This document shows positions 1 through 8,392 of a DNA stretch of 64,000 nt, one piece after another (the first letter of the stretch is position 1; every line of letters starts with the position of its first letter). The stretch comes from JAWKWH01 sp040830725. Its GTDB lineage: Bacteria; Pseudomonadota; Alphaproteobacteria; Rhizobiales; Rhizobiaceae. The stretch lies in assembly GCA_040830725.1 (NCBI GenBank), contig JBFOMG010000069.1:1-64000 (forward strand). The letters run 5' to 3'. A program made the translations under genes and the position numbers. Under the pieces are notes generated by a model. It ran no database searches. It was not told the origin of the DNA and saw nothing but the letters and a program-made list of their open reading frames with translations.

Positions 1-201
1 CCCTTGCGGGAGAGAAAGCAATTTCAGCATCTTAGCGTCAGCTAAGTGCTAGAAATTGCAAGAGAGGGGGTAAATTTTCTTCACGAAACCAGCGCGACCG
101 AACCCCTCGGCCAACATCCCGAGCCCCTCTCTGGTCTTTTCTAAGCACTTACTCGGGCACGCCCTCGTAAACCCAAGAAAAGACTTTCACCCCCGCAAGG
201 G
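1..201. repeat. Nested palindromic intergenic repeat
   Basis: The segment is bounded by a perfect 10-base inverted repeat (1-10 and 192-201). Inside are an imperfect hairpin at 18-59 (8 outer and 5 inner paired bases around a four-base loop) and a second inverted pair, gtcttttct at 134-142 and agaaaagac at 176-184. No reading frame here resembles a gene. The nested symmetry looks like a mobile intergenic repeat or a structured RNA, but the family cannot be named from one copy. Confidence 0.5.
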
Positions 202-280
202 GAGAGATAGGGCGCCCCCAGCTCCCGGCGGTTTCTGTTGATGGCGCCTTTCCTGTCCATGGCCTGCTTCACCCCACTGG

Positions 281-405
281 CGTCATTCCGGGGCCGCAAA
301 GCGGAACCCGGAATCCAGACCACGGGCCGGTTTCGCGTAGGATCCGGCCTGTCCGCCGATATCGAGCGCTGGATTCCGGATCGGCTACCGCCGTCCGGAA
401 TGACG
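281..405. repeat. MITE-like inverted repeat with cgtcattccgg ends
   Basis: Two arms of about 37 bases (281-318 and 369-405) are inverted copies. Each carries cgtcattccgg at its outer end and ccggaatccag at its inner end, around a loop of about 50 bases. Short palindromic repeats ending in gtcattcc are very common between genes in Alphaproteobacteria. The short antisense frames crossing it are by-products of the symmetry, not genes. Confidence 0.6.
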
Positions 406-1152
406 GAGATTGGGGCCAAATACGGTTCGTTTTAATGGCGATTGATTCACTGGATCAATCGCTGACCCGCCTCCAAACCCGAGGATCCACGCACAAACGG
501 CTTCGATGATCACATCCAACGCTCAAGGGGGGCGAGGAGGAAGCCGGCGGTTGGCGGCCGCTGGTGTTAATCTGTAAGTATATTAAAAGATACTAATACA
601 TAATTACATAACCAAGTTCGCATTTTGTTTGAGAAACTACATTACGTACTATTGAATATTATGTCGAATTTCGAGAATATAAGACAAAGACATGCACAAG
701 TAAGTAAATTAGTAGCTTCTCATGAATGGTTGGGGCGCAATCATGATTGGCGAAAGACTGGATTGGGGGCAGGATATGTCGGCTGGGGGGCCGGTAATTT
801 CAGACAATATACGCCGTGATCGGGTCTCATGGGAGCCGGTTTCGCGGCGGACAGCGTTTGCACCCAGGCCTTGTTCCTCAGCAGCGCTGGTGGCACTTCC
901 TTTTTGTCCAATGCAATTGCGTGGGTTCCTGTCGGGGGAGACCGCCGGCTTGCCGGAAGTTGTTACTCCCGAATCCATGATCAAAAAACGTGCGACCTTC
1001 CCGGCCTGCGAATACCACAATGGCGTCCTGTGGGCAGCAAACGCCACGGGCAGGTCAGGCGCCGGTTTGGCGCTCTGTCCAATCTTGATCTCCCAATTTC
1101 ATGAAGAATGTCCCGCACCCAAAAGCTGCGGGATGAATGGGGAGACACTCCA
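406..1152. other. Long intergenic region with an AT-rich core
   Basis: No convincing gene is seen. Bases 570-720 are clearly richer in A and T than the surroundings, which suits a promoter region for the autotransporter that follows or a scrap of foreign DNA. A 64-codon frame at 625-819 has no recognisable domain, loses its AT-rich character halfway and ends in low-information sequence, so it is not called. A ribosome-binding stretch (ggggaga) lies just before the start at 1153. Confidence 0.4.
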
Positions 1153-3858
1153 ATGAACAGCCGTGTCGAGATGCTGCCGCGCAGACAGCATGGCCTCGCA
1201 GCGGCAATGGCGCTGGGCCGCCTTGTCCGGACTGTCTCATCGCTGACCGGACAGTGGCGCATCATCGTTCTCATCGCGGCGATGCTGATGATGGCGGTTG
1301 TGACGGCTTCGCCGGCCCGGGCTTTTCAGTGCACGCTGACGGGTGATACCTCGGCTCATGGCAAGGTGCTCGTGGTCGATATTGCTGCCGGAACGTGTGG
1401 CGATATCGTATCGTCAGATCCGACGTATAACCCAGCCAAAAGTGGGATCGCCATCTCTTTGGTCTCGGACGCGATATATGCTTCAAGTATTCTGAGCGAC
1501 AACTCACCCCGGACCAGTACCGGAGTGAGTCTGGAGGGAGCAATCCCGGGCTTTTCTGCAGGCCCAAATAGCGTTGGTTTCGCACTTTATGCGTCGCAGC
1601 CGGGGATCAACAGGCTGTTCCGATCCAAACATCTGATCGGCGGCGAAGCGTATACGGCTGTTGTTGAGTGGTTGCATTTCAACTCCGAAGGTGGGGACGT
1701 GGCCACGACGCAAATCGTTTCGGCTGAGGTGTATGGCGGCAACTTTGGCTCTGAGGCCGAGGACGATACTGAAGCGCCCACCATGTGGTTTTCGAACGTG
1801 CCATCCAGCATATCTGACACGTCCCAACGGACAATCGTGCTCAACTTCAGCGAGCCGGTTTATGATTTGGCCGTCAACCAAGGTGATGTGTCAGCGCTCG
1901 AGGATCCCCAGAACACAACCTCCCGCAAGACCGCCGATCTGGGGCCATTGCTCCAATTTGTATCACCGACACAATATTCGTTGACCTATACGCCTCAAGG
2001 CAATGGCTATGTGGTGATTTCCGTTTTGGACGATACGGCGCAGGATGCGGCAGGCAACCTGCTGGTCGGGGCCAGCATCACCATTCCCTATGTCGCCAGC
2101 GACACAACGGTGCCACAAGTCTCAAGCGTGTCGGCCAACCCTGACCCAATCGACGAAAACACGAATTCGGTGGATGTGGTCGTCCAGTTCGACGAGACAA
2201 TGGACGACACGGTGACGCCGCTCCTGACCTTCTCCGAGGATGTGTCCGGCGCGCTCACTGATGCCAGCACCAAGACCGGCACATGGTCGGAAACCACCCA
2301 TGCCAACGACACCTATACGGTTACCTACACGGTCACCAATAGCGGCAAGGATATTGAAGATGTGGGCGTGGTCGTCAGCACGGGATTCAGGGATGCGGCC
2401 GGCAACGCGCTGGCCAGCGATACGACAGTGCCGGATGTGTTCGACATATTACAGGACACGAGTGACAGGATCGCGCCGACGGTCACGATTACCGCCGACA
2501 AGACGGCGCTCAGTCCCACGGAAACGGCGCAGGTCACCTTCACCGCCGGCGAGACGGGCACAAATTTCGACCCTGCGCTGCATGCGACGGTGACAGGCGG
2601 GAGCCTCAGCAATTTCAGCCGCGCCGATCCTGTCTTCACCGCAACCTTCACCCCGACATTCGGTTCAGCCAATCCCGGTGCGAAAGCGACAATTCTGGTG
2701 GCTGCGGGCGAATTCACCGACGCGGCCGGCAATGACAACGAGGCCTCCAACACCCTGGCGATCGACTTCTCCAACGCCATCGCCCAGCGCACCTCGCGGA
2801 TCATCCGGAATTTCATGTCGCGGCGGGCCGATCACATCACCGCCAACGAACCCGATCTGTCGTCGCGGCTTTCCCGTGGCGGCGGGGTTGGCAGCACGGC
2901 CGGTTCCCTGACCGGCCAGGGAGACCTTGTGAGCAATAACGAGCTCGCCTTCTCCACCAGCCTCAGCCAGATGGCCGCGTGGCGCCGGGCCCAGAATGCC
3001 GGGCCGGCCTCCCATGTCGGCGGTCTGCCAGTCCAAGGATATAATTCTGGTGAATTCGGTTTCGGCGCCGGCGATGCCGGCCCGCTCCCGGTCTTCGATG
3101 TGTGGCTGAAGGGCAGACTGGTGCAGATCGACAATGGTACCACCTCCAGCCTGCTCGGCCTGGTTCATGCCGGGGTGGACTATGCGGTCAATCCCGATCT
3201 GGTGGTCGGCCTCATGGCGCAACTCGACATCATGGACGAGAAGGACGGCACGCAAGGCTTCTCCGCTTCCGGCACCGGCTGGCTCGCCGGGCCCTATGTG
3301 GTAACCCGGCTGACCGGCAATCTGGTGCTCGATGCGCGTGCCGCCTGGGGCACATCCGACAATACGGTCAGCCCGTACAACACCTATGAGGATGCGTTCA
3401 GCACCGAGCGCTGGCTGGTTGCCGCCAAGCTCACCGGCGATTTCGATGTCTCCGGCATCACCGTCGCCCCGCATGTGGGTGTGATCTATTTTGAAGAGGA
3501 CCAGAAAAGTTACATCGACAGCAATGCGCTCACGATCCCCGGCCAGACGGTGGCACTCGGGCGCCTGACCTTCGGGCCGAAGCTCACATGGGGCCATGTG
3601 ATGGAAGACGGCACGTCGTTTAACGTCCACTGGTCGGCAAGCGGCATCTGGGATTTCGAGACGGCCGATCTGGTCAGTCTGGAGACCGGCCTTGCCGCCA
3701 CCGGCACCACCGACTTGCGCGCCCGCACCGAAGCCGGGTTCACCGTGCGCACCACCAACAGCATCACGCTGGGCGTCGAAGGCTTTTACGACGGCATCGG
3801 CGCCGACAATTTCGAGGCCTATGGCGGCGCGGTCGGGGTGGCAATCCCGCTGAACTGA
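1153..3858 (+). CDS. Autotransporter with Ig-like passenger repeats
   Basis: A predicted type V secreted surface protein of 901 residues. The start at 1153 is preferred over an in-frame ATG at 1108 because ggggaga lies about 8 bases before it. An extended N-terminal signal (hydrophobic core about residues 37-53) ends at a likely ASPARA cleavage site near 57. The passenger holds at least three Ig/Big-like modules (about 207-312, 317-436 and 438-540), each beginning with an acidic, proline-rich linker. A linker follows, then a C-terminal beta-barrel of about 255 residues (about 645-901) of autotransporter type, ending in Leu-Asn rather than the usual aromatic residue. A role in adhesion is inferred from architecture; the ligand is unknown. 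Confidence 0.8.
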   Translation: MNSRVEMLPRRQHGLAAAMALGRLVRTVSSLTGQWRIIVLIAAMLMMAVVTASPARAFQCTLTGDTSAHGKVLVVDIAAGTCGDIVSSDPTYNPAKSGIAISLVSDAIYASSILSDNSPRTSTGVSLEGAIPGFSAGPNSVGFALYASQPGINRLFRSKHLIGGEAYTAVVEWLHFNSEGGDVATTQIVSAEVYGGNFGSEAEDDTEAPTMWFSNVPSSISDTSQRTIVLNFSEPVYDLAVNQGDVSALEDPQNTTSRKTADLGPLLQFVSPTQYSLTYTPQGNGYVVISVLDDTAQDAAGNLLVGASITIPYVASDTTVPQVSSVSANPDPIDENTNSVDVVVQFDETMDDTVTPLLTFSEDVSGALTDASTKTGTWSETTHANDTYTVTYTVTNSGKDIEDVGVVVSTGFRDAAGNALASDTTVPDVFDILQDTSDRIAPTVTITADKTALSPTETAQVTFTAGETGTNFDPALHATVTGGSLSNFSRADPVFTATFTPTFGSANPGAKATILVAAGEFTDAAGNDNEASNTLAIDFSNAIAQRTSRIIRNFMSRRADHITANEPDLSSRLSRGGGVGSTAGSLTGQGDLVSNNELAFSTSLSQMAAWRRAQNAGPASHVGGLPVQGYNSGEFGFGAGDAGPLPVFDVWLKGRLVQIDNGTTSSLLGLVHAGVDYAVNPDLVVGLMAQLDIMDEKDGTQGFSASGTGWLAGPYVVTRLTGNLVLDARAAWGTSDNTVSPYNTYEDAFSTERWLVAAKLTGDFDVSGITVAPHVGVIYFEEDQKSYIDSNALTIPGQTVALGRLTFGPKLTWGHVMEDGTSFNVHWSASGIWDFETADLVSLETGLAATGTTDLRARTEAGFTVRTTNSITLGVEGFYDGIGADNFEAYGGAVGVAIPLN

Positions 3859-4125
3859 GGGCAGATTGAACCGACCGGTTGGCGATCGACCAGGTCCTGC
3901 AGATTCGCCTGTGGCCAAGCGATTTCCAGCCGGTGCGCGCATGGGCAGAGACAGGCACCGAGTGCTTTGCGGTCTCTATCGATGGCGATCTTCCGGTCCA
4001 ATGTACCTCTCCCATTGGCCGCAGAGTGCGGGGGAGGAAAAGGTTGCCTTGACGGGTCCGGGGACGACAATCAGGGATCGCTCATGTATTCTGGCGGGGA
4101 GTAAGACCAGTCAGGAGTTATGGCG
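3859..4125. other. Intergenic region without a confident gene
   Basis: This gap lies between the autotransporter and the TPR protein. A plus-strand frame at about 3879-4060 reads somewhat like protein (tryptophans and an LWPSDF stretch) but has no start with a ribosome-binding site and no recognised homologue, so it may be a decayed gene end or chance. The motif aggag at 4113-4117 serves the next gene. Confidence 0.3.
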
Positions 4126-5772
4126 ATGCGTTACTACGATCTTGGCACCTATTCGCGGCCGGTTACCTGTTCATCGCAAGAGGCACAGCAATGGTTTGAT
4201 CGCGGCCTGGTGTGGACTTATGCCTACAACCACGAGGAAGCCATCGTCTGCTTTGGCAAGGCGCTGGAAAGTGATCCGAATTGCGCCATGGCCCATTGGG
4301 GAATCGCCTATTGCATCGGCCCGAACTACAACAAACCCTGGGAAGCATTTGAAGAGGACGAGAAACCCGATGCGCTCGCGCTGGCGCGCAGTTCGATTGA
4401 AGCCGCCCTCATGCATATCGGGGAGGTTACGCCGGTTGAACGCGCACTGATCCAGGCGCTGCCGAAACGTTATCCCGACGATCCCTCGACCGAAGAGTTC
4501 AGCCCGTGGAACGATGCCTTTGCCGACGCCATGCGGCAGGTTCATGCCGCCCATGGTGATGATCTGGATGTCTGCGCGCTGTTTGCCGAATCCATCATGA
4601 ACCGGACGCCGTGGCAATTGTGGGACCTTCCGACCGGACAACCGGCTGACGGGGCGGACACGCTGGAAGCCATTGCGGTTCTCGACAGCGCCTTCGAACG
4701 TCTGGACGGCGCCTGGCAGCACCCGGGACTTTTACACATGTACGTCCACTTGATGGAAATGTCGCCCCACCCCGAGCGGGCCCTTCGCCATGGCGACGTG
4801 CTCAGCACCCTGGTGCCGGACGCCGGCCATCTTCTGCACATGCCCACCCATATCGATGTGCTGTGCGGCGACTACATGAACGTTGTCTTGAGGAACCACA
4901 CGGCCATCATTGCCGACCGCAAATTCCTCGCCCGCGAAGGGGCGGAGAATTTTTATTCGGTCTATCGCTGTCACAATTATCACTTCAAGATCTACGGCGC
5001 GATGTTCCTGGGCCAGCCGACACCGGCGCTGGAAACCGCCGACGAACTGATTGAAACCCTTCCGGCAGAAACGCTTAGGCCGATGGCCGACTGGTTTGAG
5101 GGTTTTGTGCCGATGAAACAGCACGTGCTCATCCGCTTTGGCATGTGGAACGCGATCCTGGAGCAGGAACTGCCGGAGGATGCGGAGCTGTTCAGTGTCA
5201 CGACAGCGATGATGCGCTATTCGCGGACCGTTGCGCTGGCCAATACCAAGCAAGTTGAGGCGGCGGAAGCCGAGCGTCAACTTTTTGAAGCAGCGTTCGA
5301 AAAGGTTCCGGAGACACGCATGCTGTTCAACAACACCTGCCGGGACATTCTGCAGGTGGGACGTCAGATGATGCTTGGCGAACTGGAGTACCACCGGGGC
5401 AATCACGCCGTTGCTTTCGATCATCTTCGAAAGTCGGTCGAACTCGATGACAATCTTCCCTACGACGAGCCCTGGGGCTGGATGCAGCCGACGCGGCACG
5501 CGCTTGGCGCGCTGCTTCTGGAGCAAGGTGAGTTCGAGGAGGCAGAGGCTGTCTACCGCGCCGATCTCGGGCTTGACGCGACGCTGAGCCGGGCCTGTCA
5601 GCATCCGGGGAATGTCTGGAGTTTGCACGGTCTTCACGAGTGTCTGACGCGGCGCGGTGAGGAAACCGAGGCCGCCCACATCAAATTGCAATTCGACAAG
5701 GCGGTGGCGCGGGCCGAAGTGCCGATCAATGCATCCTGTTATTGCCGCCGCCAGGCGATTGCAGCGGAGTGA
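4126..5772 (+). CDS. Tetratricopeptide repeat protein
   Basis: A cytoplasmic protein of 548 residues without signal peptide or membrane segment. The first third has TPR-like helices (WFDRGLVWTYAYNHEEAIVCF, then a DPNCAMAHWGIAY helix pair), and further helical repeats follow near residues 400-490 (a LEYHRGNHAVAF helix). Of two in-frame ATGs, 4126 stands 8 bases from aggag and 4120 only 2, so 4126 is chosen. The family is known only as conserved TPR proteins; binding partners are unknown. It stands alone, with a convergent TetR gene 53 bases downstream. Confidence 0.75.
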   Translation: MRYYDLGTYSRPVTCSSQEAQQWFDRGLVWTYAYNHEEAIVCFGKALESDPNCAMAHWGIAYCIGPNYNKPWEAFEEDEKPDALALARSSIEAALMHIGEVTPVERALIQALPKRYPDDPSTEEFSPWNDAFADAMRQVHAAHGDDLDVCALFAESIMNRTPWQLWDLPTGQPADGADTLEAIAVLDSAFERLDGAWQHPGLLHMYVHLMEMSPHPERALRHGDVLSTLVPDAGHLLHMPTHIDVLCGDYMNVVLRNHTAIIADRKFLAREGAENFYSVYRCHNYHFKIYGAMFLGQPTPALETADELIETLPAETLRPMADWFEGFVPMKQHVLIRFGMWNAILEQELPEDAELFSVTTAMMRYSRTVALANTKQVEAAEAERQLFEAAFEKVPETRMLFNNTCRDILQVGRQMMLGELEYHRGNHAVAFDHLRKSVELDDNLPYDEPWGWMQPTRHALGALLLEQGEFEEAEAVYRADLGLDATLSRACQHPGNVWSLHGLHECLTRRGEETEAAHIKLQFDKAVARAEVPINASCYCRRQAIAAE

Positions 5773-5825
5773 GACCGCGGGCACGGTACGCTGGCGTTTG
5801 CTTTCCGAACTCAGGCGTTTTGCCG

Positions 5826-6401
5826 CTACACGTCAGCGCTTTCGTTTTCGCCTGCAACCGCCAGCACCGACAGTTTCAGCGCGCTTAGAAAAGCCAGCAG
5901 GTCGGTCCGGGAATTGCTCTGGCGTTTGGCCTGCATGGCGGCGGTAACAACGAATGTTGCGTATTGTTCCGGTGTCGCGCCGTGGTTGGCGATGGCTGGG
6001 TGAGCAGAGAAAGCCTCCGCCAGCAGCTCAGCTTCCAGCTTTCGCGTTGCGCTGATTGCCTGCCCGCTGAACTCGCCGATGGCATTTTCAAAGGCATCGG
6101 CGTCGGGCGAATTGTGCAGCAGGTCATAGCCGGCCACGACCAGCCGCTCGAAGAACAGGTCGAGCTTCCGGTCAAGCGAGTCTGCTCCCTGCCATGACGT
6201 TCGGACCGTTTCCACCGCCGCCTCCTTGGCCAGGCGGATGGTGGCGGCCAGGGCCTGATCCTTGTTGCGGAACGTGGCGTAAAGCGTCGGCTTGGAGACG
6301 CCGGCTTCAAGAGCGATCTCCTCCATCGTCGCCTTGCGCACACCAAAGCGCTTGAACACTTGCAGTGCCGCCGCGGCATATTTTTTTTCGCTCTCTGTCA
6401 T
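5826..6401 (-). CDS. TetR-family transcriptional regulator
   Basis: A one-component repressor of about 191 residues. The N-terminal helix-turn-helix is clear (MEEIALEAGVSKPTLYATF, then RNKDQAL), preceded by the usual first helix (AAALQVFKRFG). The C-terminal half is the variable ligand-binding and dimerisation region. The start at 6401 places the helix-turn-helix at the normal distance; a longer frame reaching 6524 would run over the operator and is unlikely. The gene is divergent from the hydrolase/SRPBCC pair and a 24-base palindrome sits between them, so it most likely represses that pair and itself. The inducer is unknown. Confidence 0.88.
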   Translation of the reverse strand: MTESEKKYAAAALQVFKRFGVRKATMEEIALEAGVSKPTLYATFRNKDQALAATIRLAKEAAVETVRTSWQGADSLDRKLDLFFERLVVAGYDLLHNSPDADAFENAIGEFSGQAISATRKLEAELLAEAFSAHPAIANHGATPEQYATFVVTAAMQAKRQSNSRTDLLAFLSALKLSVLAVAGENESADV

Positions 6402-6425
6402 TTTCAACTTGACGATTTTCGTATT

Positions 6426-6449
6426 TTCGTTAAGTAACACCTTTACGAA
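6426..6449. promoter_or_regulatory. Palindromic operator for the TetR regulator
   Basis: Half-sites ttcgttaag (6426-6434) and ctttacgaa (6441-6449) are inverted copies with one mismatch in nine, spaced by six bases. The palindrome lies in the divergent promoter between the TetR gene (start 6401) and the hydrolase (start 6503), the usual place and size for a TetR-dimer operator. Binding by this particular regulator is inferred. Confidence 0.6.
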
Positions 6450-6502
6450 CTTCATAAACTCGTAAAGTCCGGAATGCAAGCCTGACATAAGGAGCCCGAG
6501 CC

Positions 6503-7393
6503 ATGTTCGGCAACATGATTTCAAACATGATGGTCAAGCCGTACCAATCGCCTTTGTTCGATAGCCCGCAGGCGTATGGGCTCGACTTTGAGAACGTCGA
6601 ATTTCCGGCTGCTGACGGAACGAAGCTGCGTGGCTGGCTGATCAAGGGCGGCACCGACCGGGTGATCATCGAGAGCCATTTTGGCGTGCAGTGCAACCGC
6701 GGTGGCTGGTCACCTGAAGGCAAGGGCATGATCAAGCCGTGGAAAAAGGACATCAAGTTTCTGCGCCAGGCCAAGCACTTCGTGGACAATGGCTACTCGT
6801 TCCTGATGTATGATTTTCGCGGCCACGGTGAAAGCGAACTCGGGCCCAAACCCTGGGTCAGCTGGGGGCCGGAAGAAGCCAAGGATGTGCTGGGTGCGGT
6901 CGACTACATCTCCGGCAGGAAAGCTTTTTCCGGCGCTTCCATCGGGTTGTTGTCGATCTGCATGGGCGCCGGTGCCACGACCTACGCCTATGGTCTTGAG
7001 GACGGGCTGGCCAATCGCGGAAACATCAAGGCGCTGGTCGCGGTGCAGCCGCTACTCTACAGCTGCTTCATCGATGCGCTTGGCATGCCGAGATTTCTTG
7101 CCAATCAGGGCGCGAAGGTAACGCAGCAGCGCCTCGGTTTCGATCTGGCGGAGCCGGATTTCATCGATCACGCGCCGAAGATCAACGTGCCGACCCTGGT
7201 GGTTCAAAACCAGAATGACCCGTGGACCCGAATGGACATGGTGAAGCGCTATCATGATGCGCTGACCGTTGAGAAGGAGCTGAAGATGCTCGACCTGGAG
7301 AAGAGCCGCTTTGCAGCCTACGATTGGGTTGGCACCCATGCGGGCGAGGTCCAGGCATGGTTCGACGAACACATGGCCGGAGGCGTTTCTTAA
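6503..7393 (+). CDS. Alpha/beta hydrolase, dienelactone-hydrolase-like
   Basis: A 296-residue soluble protein of the alpha/beta hydrolase fold. A YDFRGHGES stretch (about 103-111) follows the third core strand. The nucleophile elbow reads SICMG (151-155), which would place Cys153 where most family members have Ser, as in dienelactone hydrolases. A plausible acid lies in the QNQNDPWTRMD segment near 242 and a histidine in WVGTHAGE near the C-terminus. It is divergent from the TetR gene, and its stop directly abuts the start of the SRPBCC gene, so the two are co-transcribed. The substrate is unknown; a hydrophobic ester or lactone is a guess from the partners. Confidence 0.75.
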   Translation: MFGNMISNMMVKPYQSPLFDSPQAYGLDFENVEFPAADGTKLRGWLIKGGTDRVIIESHFGVQCNRGGWSPEGKGMIKPWKKDIKFLRQAKHFVDNGYSFLMYDFRGHGESELGPKPWVSWGPEEAKDVLGAVDYISGRKAFSGASIGLLSICMGAGATTYAYGLEDGLANRGNIKALVAVQPLLYSCFIDALGMPRFLANQGAKVTQQRLGFDLAEPDFIDHAPKINVPTLVVQNQNDPWTRMDMVKRYHDALTVEKELKMLDLEKSRFAAYDWVGTHAGEVQAWFDEHMAGGVS

Positions 7394-7891
7394 ATGGTGT
7401 GGACTTTCATCAGGTGGGGTGTCTCCCTCATTGTTGTTGCCGCTGTAGTACTGACTTTTACCGGCAAGAAAACCTTTCACGTCGAAATCACCATTCCGGC
7501 GCCTCCCGAAGCAGTGTGGGCGGTGCTGACGGACGCTGAGGGTTATGCGCAGTGGAATCCGGTTTTCGTCAACGTTGAGGGCGAGTTCAAGCCGGGTTCG
7601 ACGGTCAGGACCACGGTAAAGGAGCCGGGCAAGCCGGATGTTGTGCTTTCCTCGGAAATCACCAAATTTGTTCCGGCGAAGGAACTGAACCAGTATGGCG
7701 GTATTCCCGGCTTCATCACCTTCGACCATCTGTGGCGGCTTGAGCCGGTTGAGGGCGGAACACGGGCAGTGCTGGACGAGGTCGACCGGGGTTTCTACGC
7801 GTGGTTCTGGAGCTCAGACTGGGTGGAGCCGTCCTATCGCGAGATGAGCGAGGCGCTGCGCGACCGGGTGGTGGCACTGCAAGGCGAATGA
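7394..7891 (+). CDS. SRPBCC (START-like) membrane-anchored protein
   Basis: A 165-residue protein with one N-terminal membrane helix (about residues 4-24) followed by an SRPBCC ligand-pocket domain. The family signature is visible as IPAPPEAVWAVLTDAEGYAQWNP, beginning about residue 34, and the long C-terminal helix closes the sequence (SYREMSEALRDRVVALQ). Such domains bind hydrophobic ligands. The ATG follows immediately after the TAA of the hydrolase gene, implying translational coupling and shared control by the divergent TetR regulator. Confidence 0.78.
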   Translation: MVWTFIRWGVSLIVVAAVVLTFTGKKTFHVEITIPAPPEAVWAVLTDAEGYAQWNPVFVNVEGEFKPGSTVRTTVKEPGKPDVVLSSEITKFVPAKELNQYGGIPGFITFDHLWRLEPVEGGTRAVLDEVDRGFYAWFWSSDWVEPSYREMSEALRDRVVALQGE

Positions 7892-7922
7892 TGCCTGGCG
7901 GCATTGACGGACACCGCCCGGT

Positions 7923-8174
7923 TTATCGATCTTTCTGCCCTTTCTTGTAGGCCTGAAACCGGCCAGCCTCCTTTGGTGGATTGGCGACGCGGCAGGTGAT
8001 GCGTTTGCCGCAACATCCTGAACAGCGGAAAAAGGCGGCGGCCATTGGCACCGGCAGGTCACCGGGCAATCGTTTCGGTATGTTGCGGGACGGAAACAAG
8101 GTCGATCTGGTGCATCGCCTGCAACGCACCTCGAGCCATAATTGGCGTTTTTTAATATCGGCAATCGTGTCCAT
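7923..8174 (-). CDS. Small zinc-ribbon-like protein
   Basis: An 83-residue basic protein with two cysteine pairs, CRRC near residue 18 and CSGCC near 51, spaced as in a zinc ribbon. A ggag six bases before the ATG at 8174 supports translation. It has no signal peptide. The C-terminus is lysine- and arginine-rich (AYKKGQKDR), which would suit nucleic-acid contact, but this is inference. It lies tail-to-tail with the SRPBCC gene. I do not recognise a named family; chance coding is possible but less likely given the cysteine pattern. Confidence 0.55.
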   Translation of the reverse strand: MDTIADIKKRQLWLEVRCRRCTRSTLFPSRNIPKRLPGDLPVPMAAAFFRCSGCCGKRITCRVANPPKEAGRFQAYKKGQKDR

Positions 8175-8392
8175 CGGGCGCTCCGGTCAGCGCCCCTCTC
8201 AATGGACTATCAGCTATTTCATTGAGGTGATTGTTGCAAGCGGTGGCCGGCAACGGCAAATTGCAAACCTGCCATCGAGATCAATTGTCGCTTTCAGCGG
8301 CATGGATTTCGCCGCCTGAACACCGGCTTGGCAGGCGAAGACATAGCAATGTGGATCAGCTTTGACCGGTCGACAGCCGAACCGGGTTCGGG
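8175..8392. other. Intergenic region, nothing identified
   Basis: A divergent spacer between the zinc-ribbon gene and the DddP-like gene, presumably holding both promoters. I see no clear sigma-70 hexamers, repeats or RNA structures. Confidence 0.3.

Noticed and set aside
625..819. 64-codon frame in the AT-rich gap
   Set aside because: No domain, no clear ribosome-binding site, and composition changes halfway through.
2665..3942. 425-codon frame antisense to the autotransporter barrel
   Set aside because: It is opposite a gene with clear barrel features and shows no domain of its own; it arises from high third-position GC.
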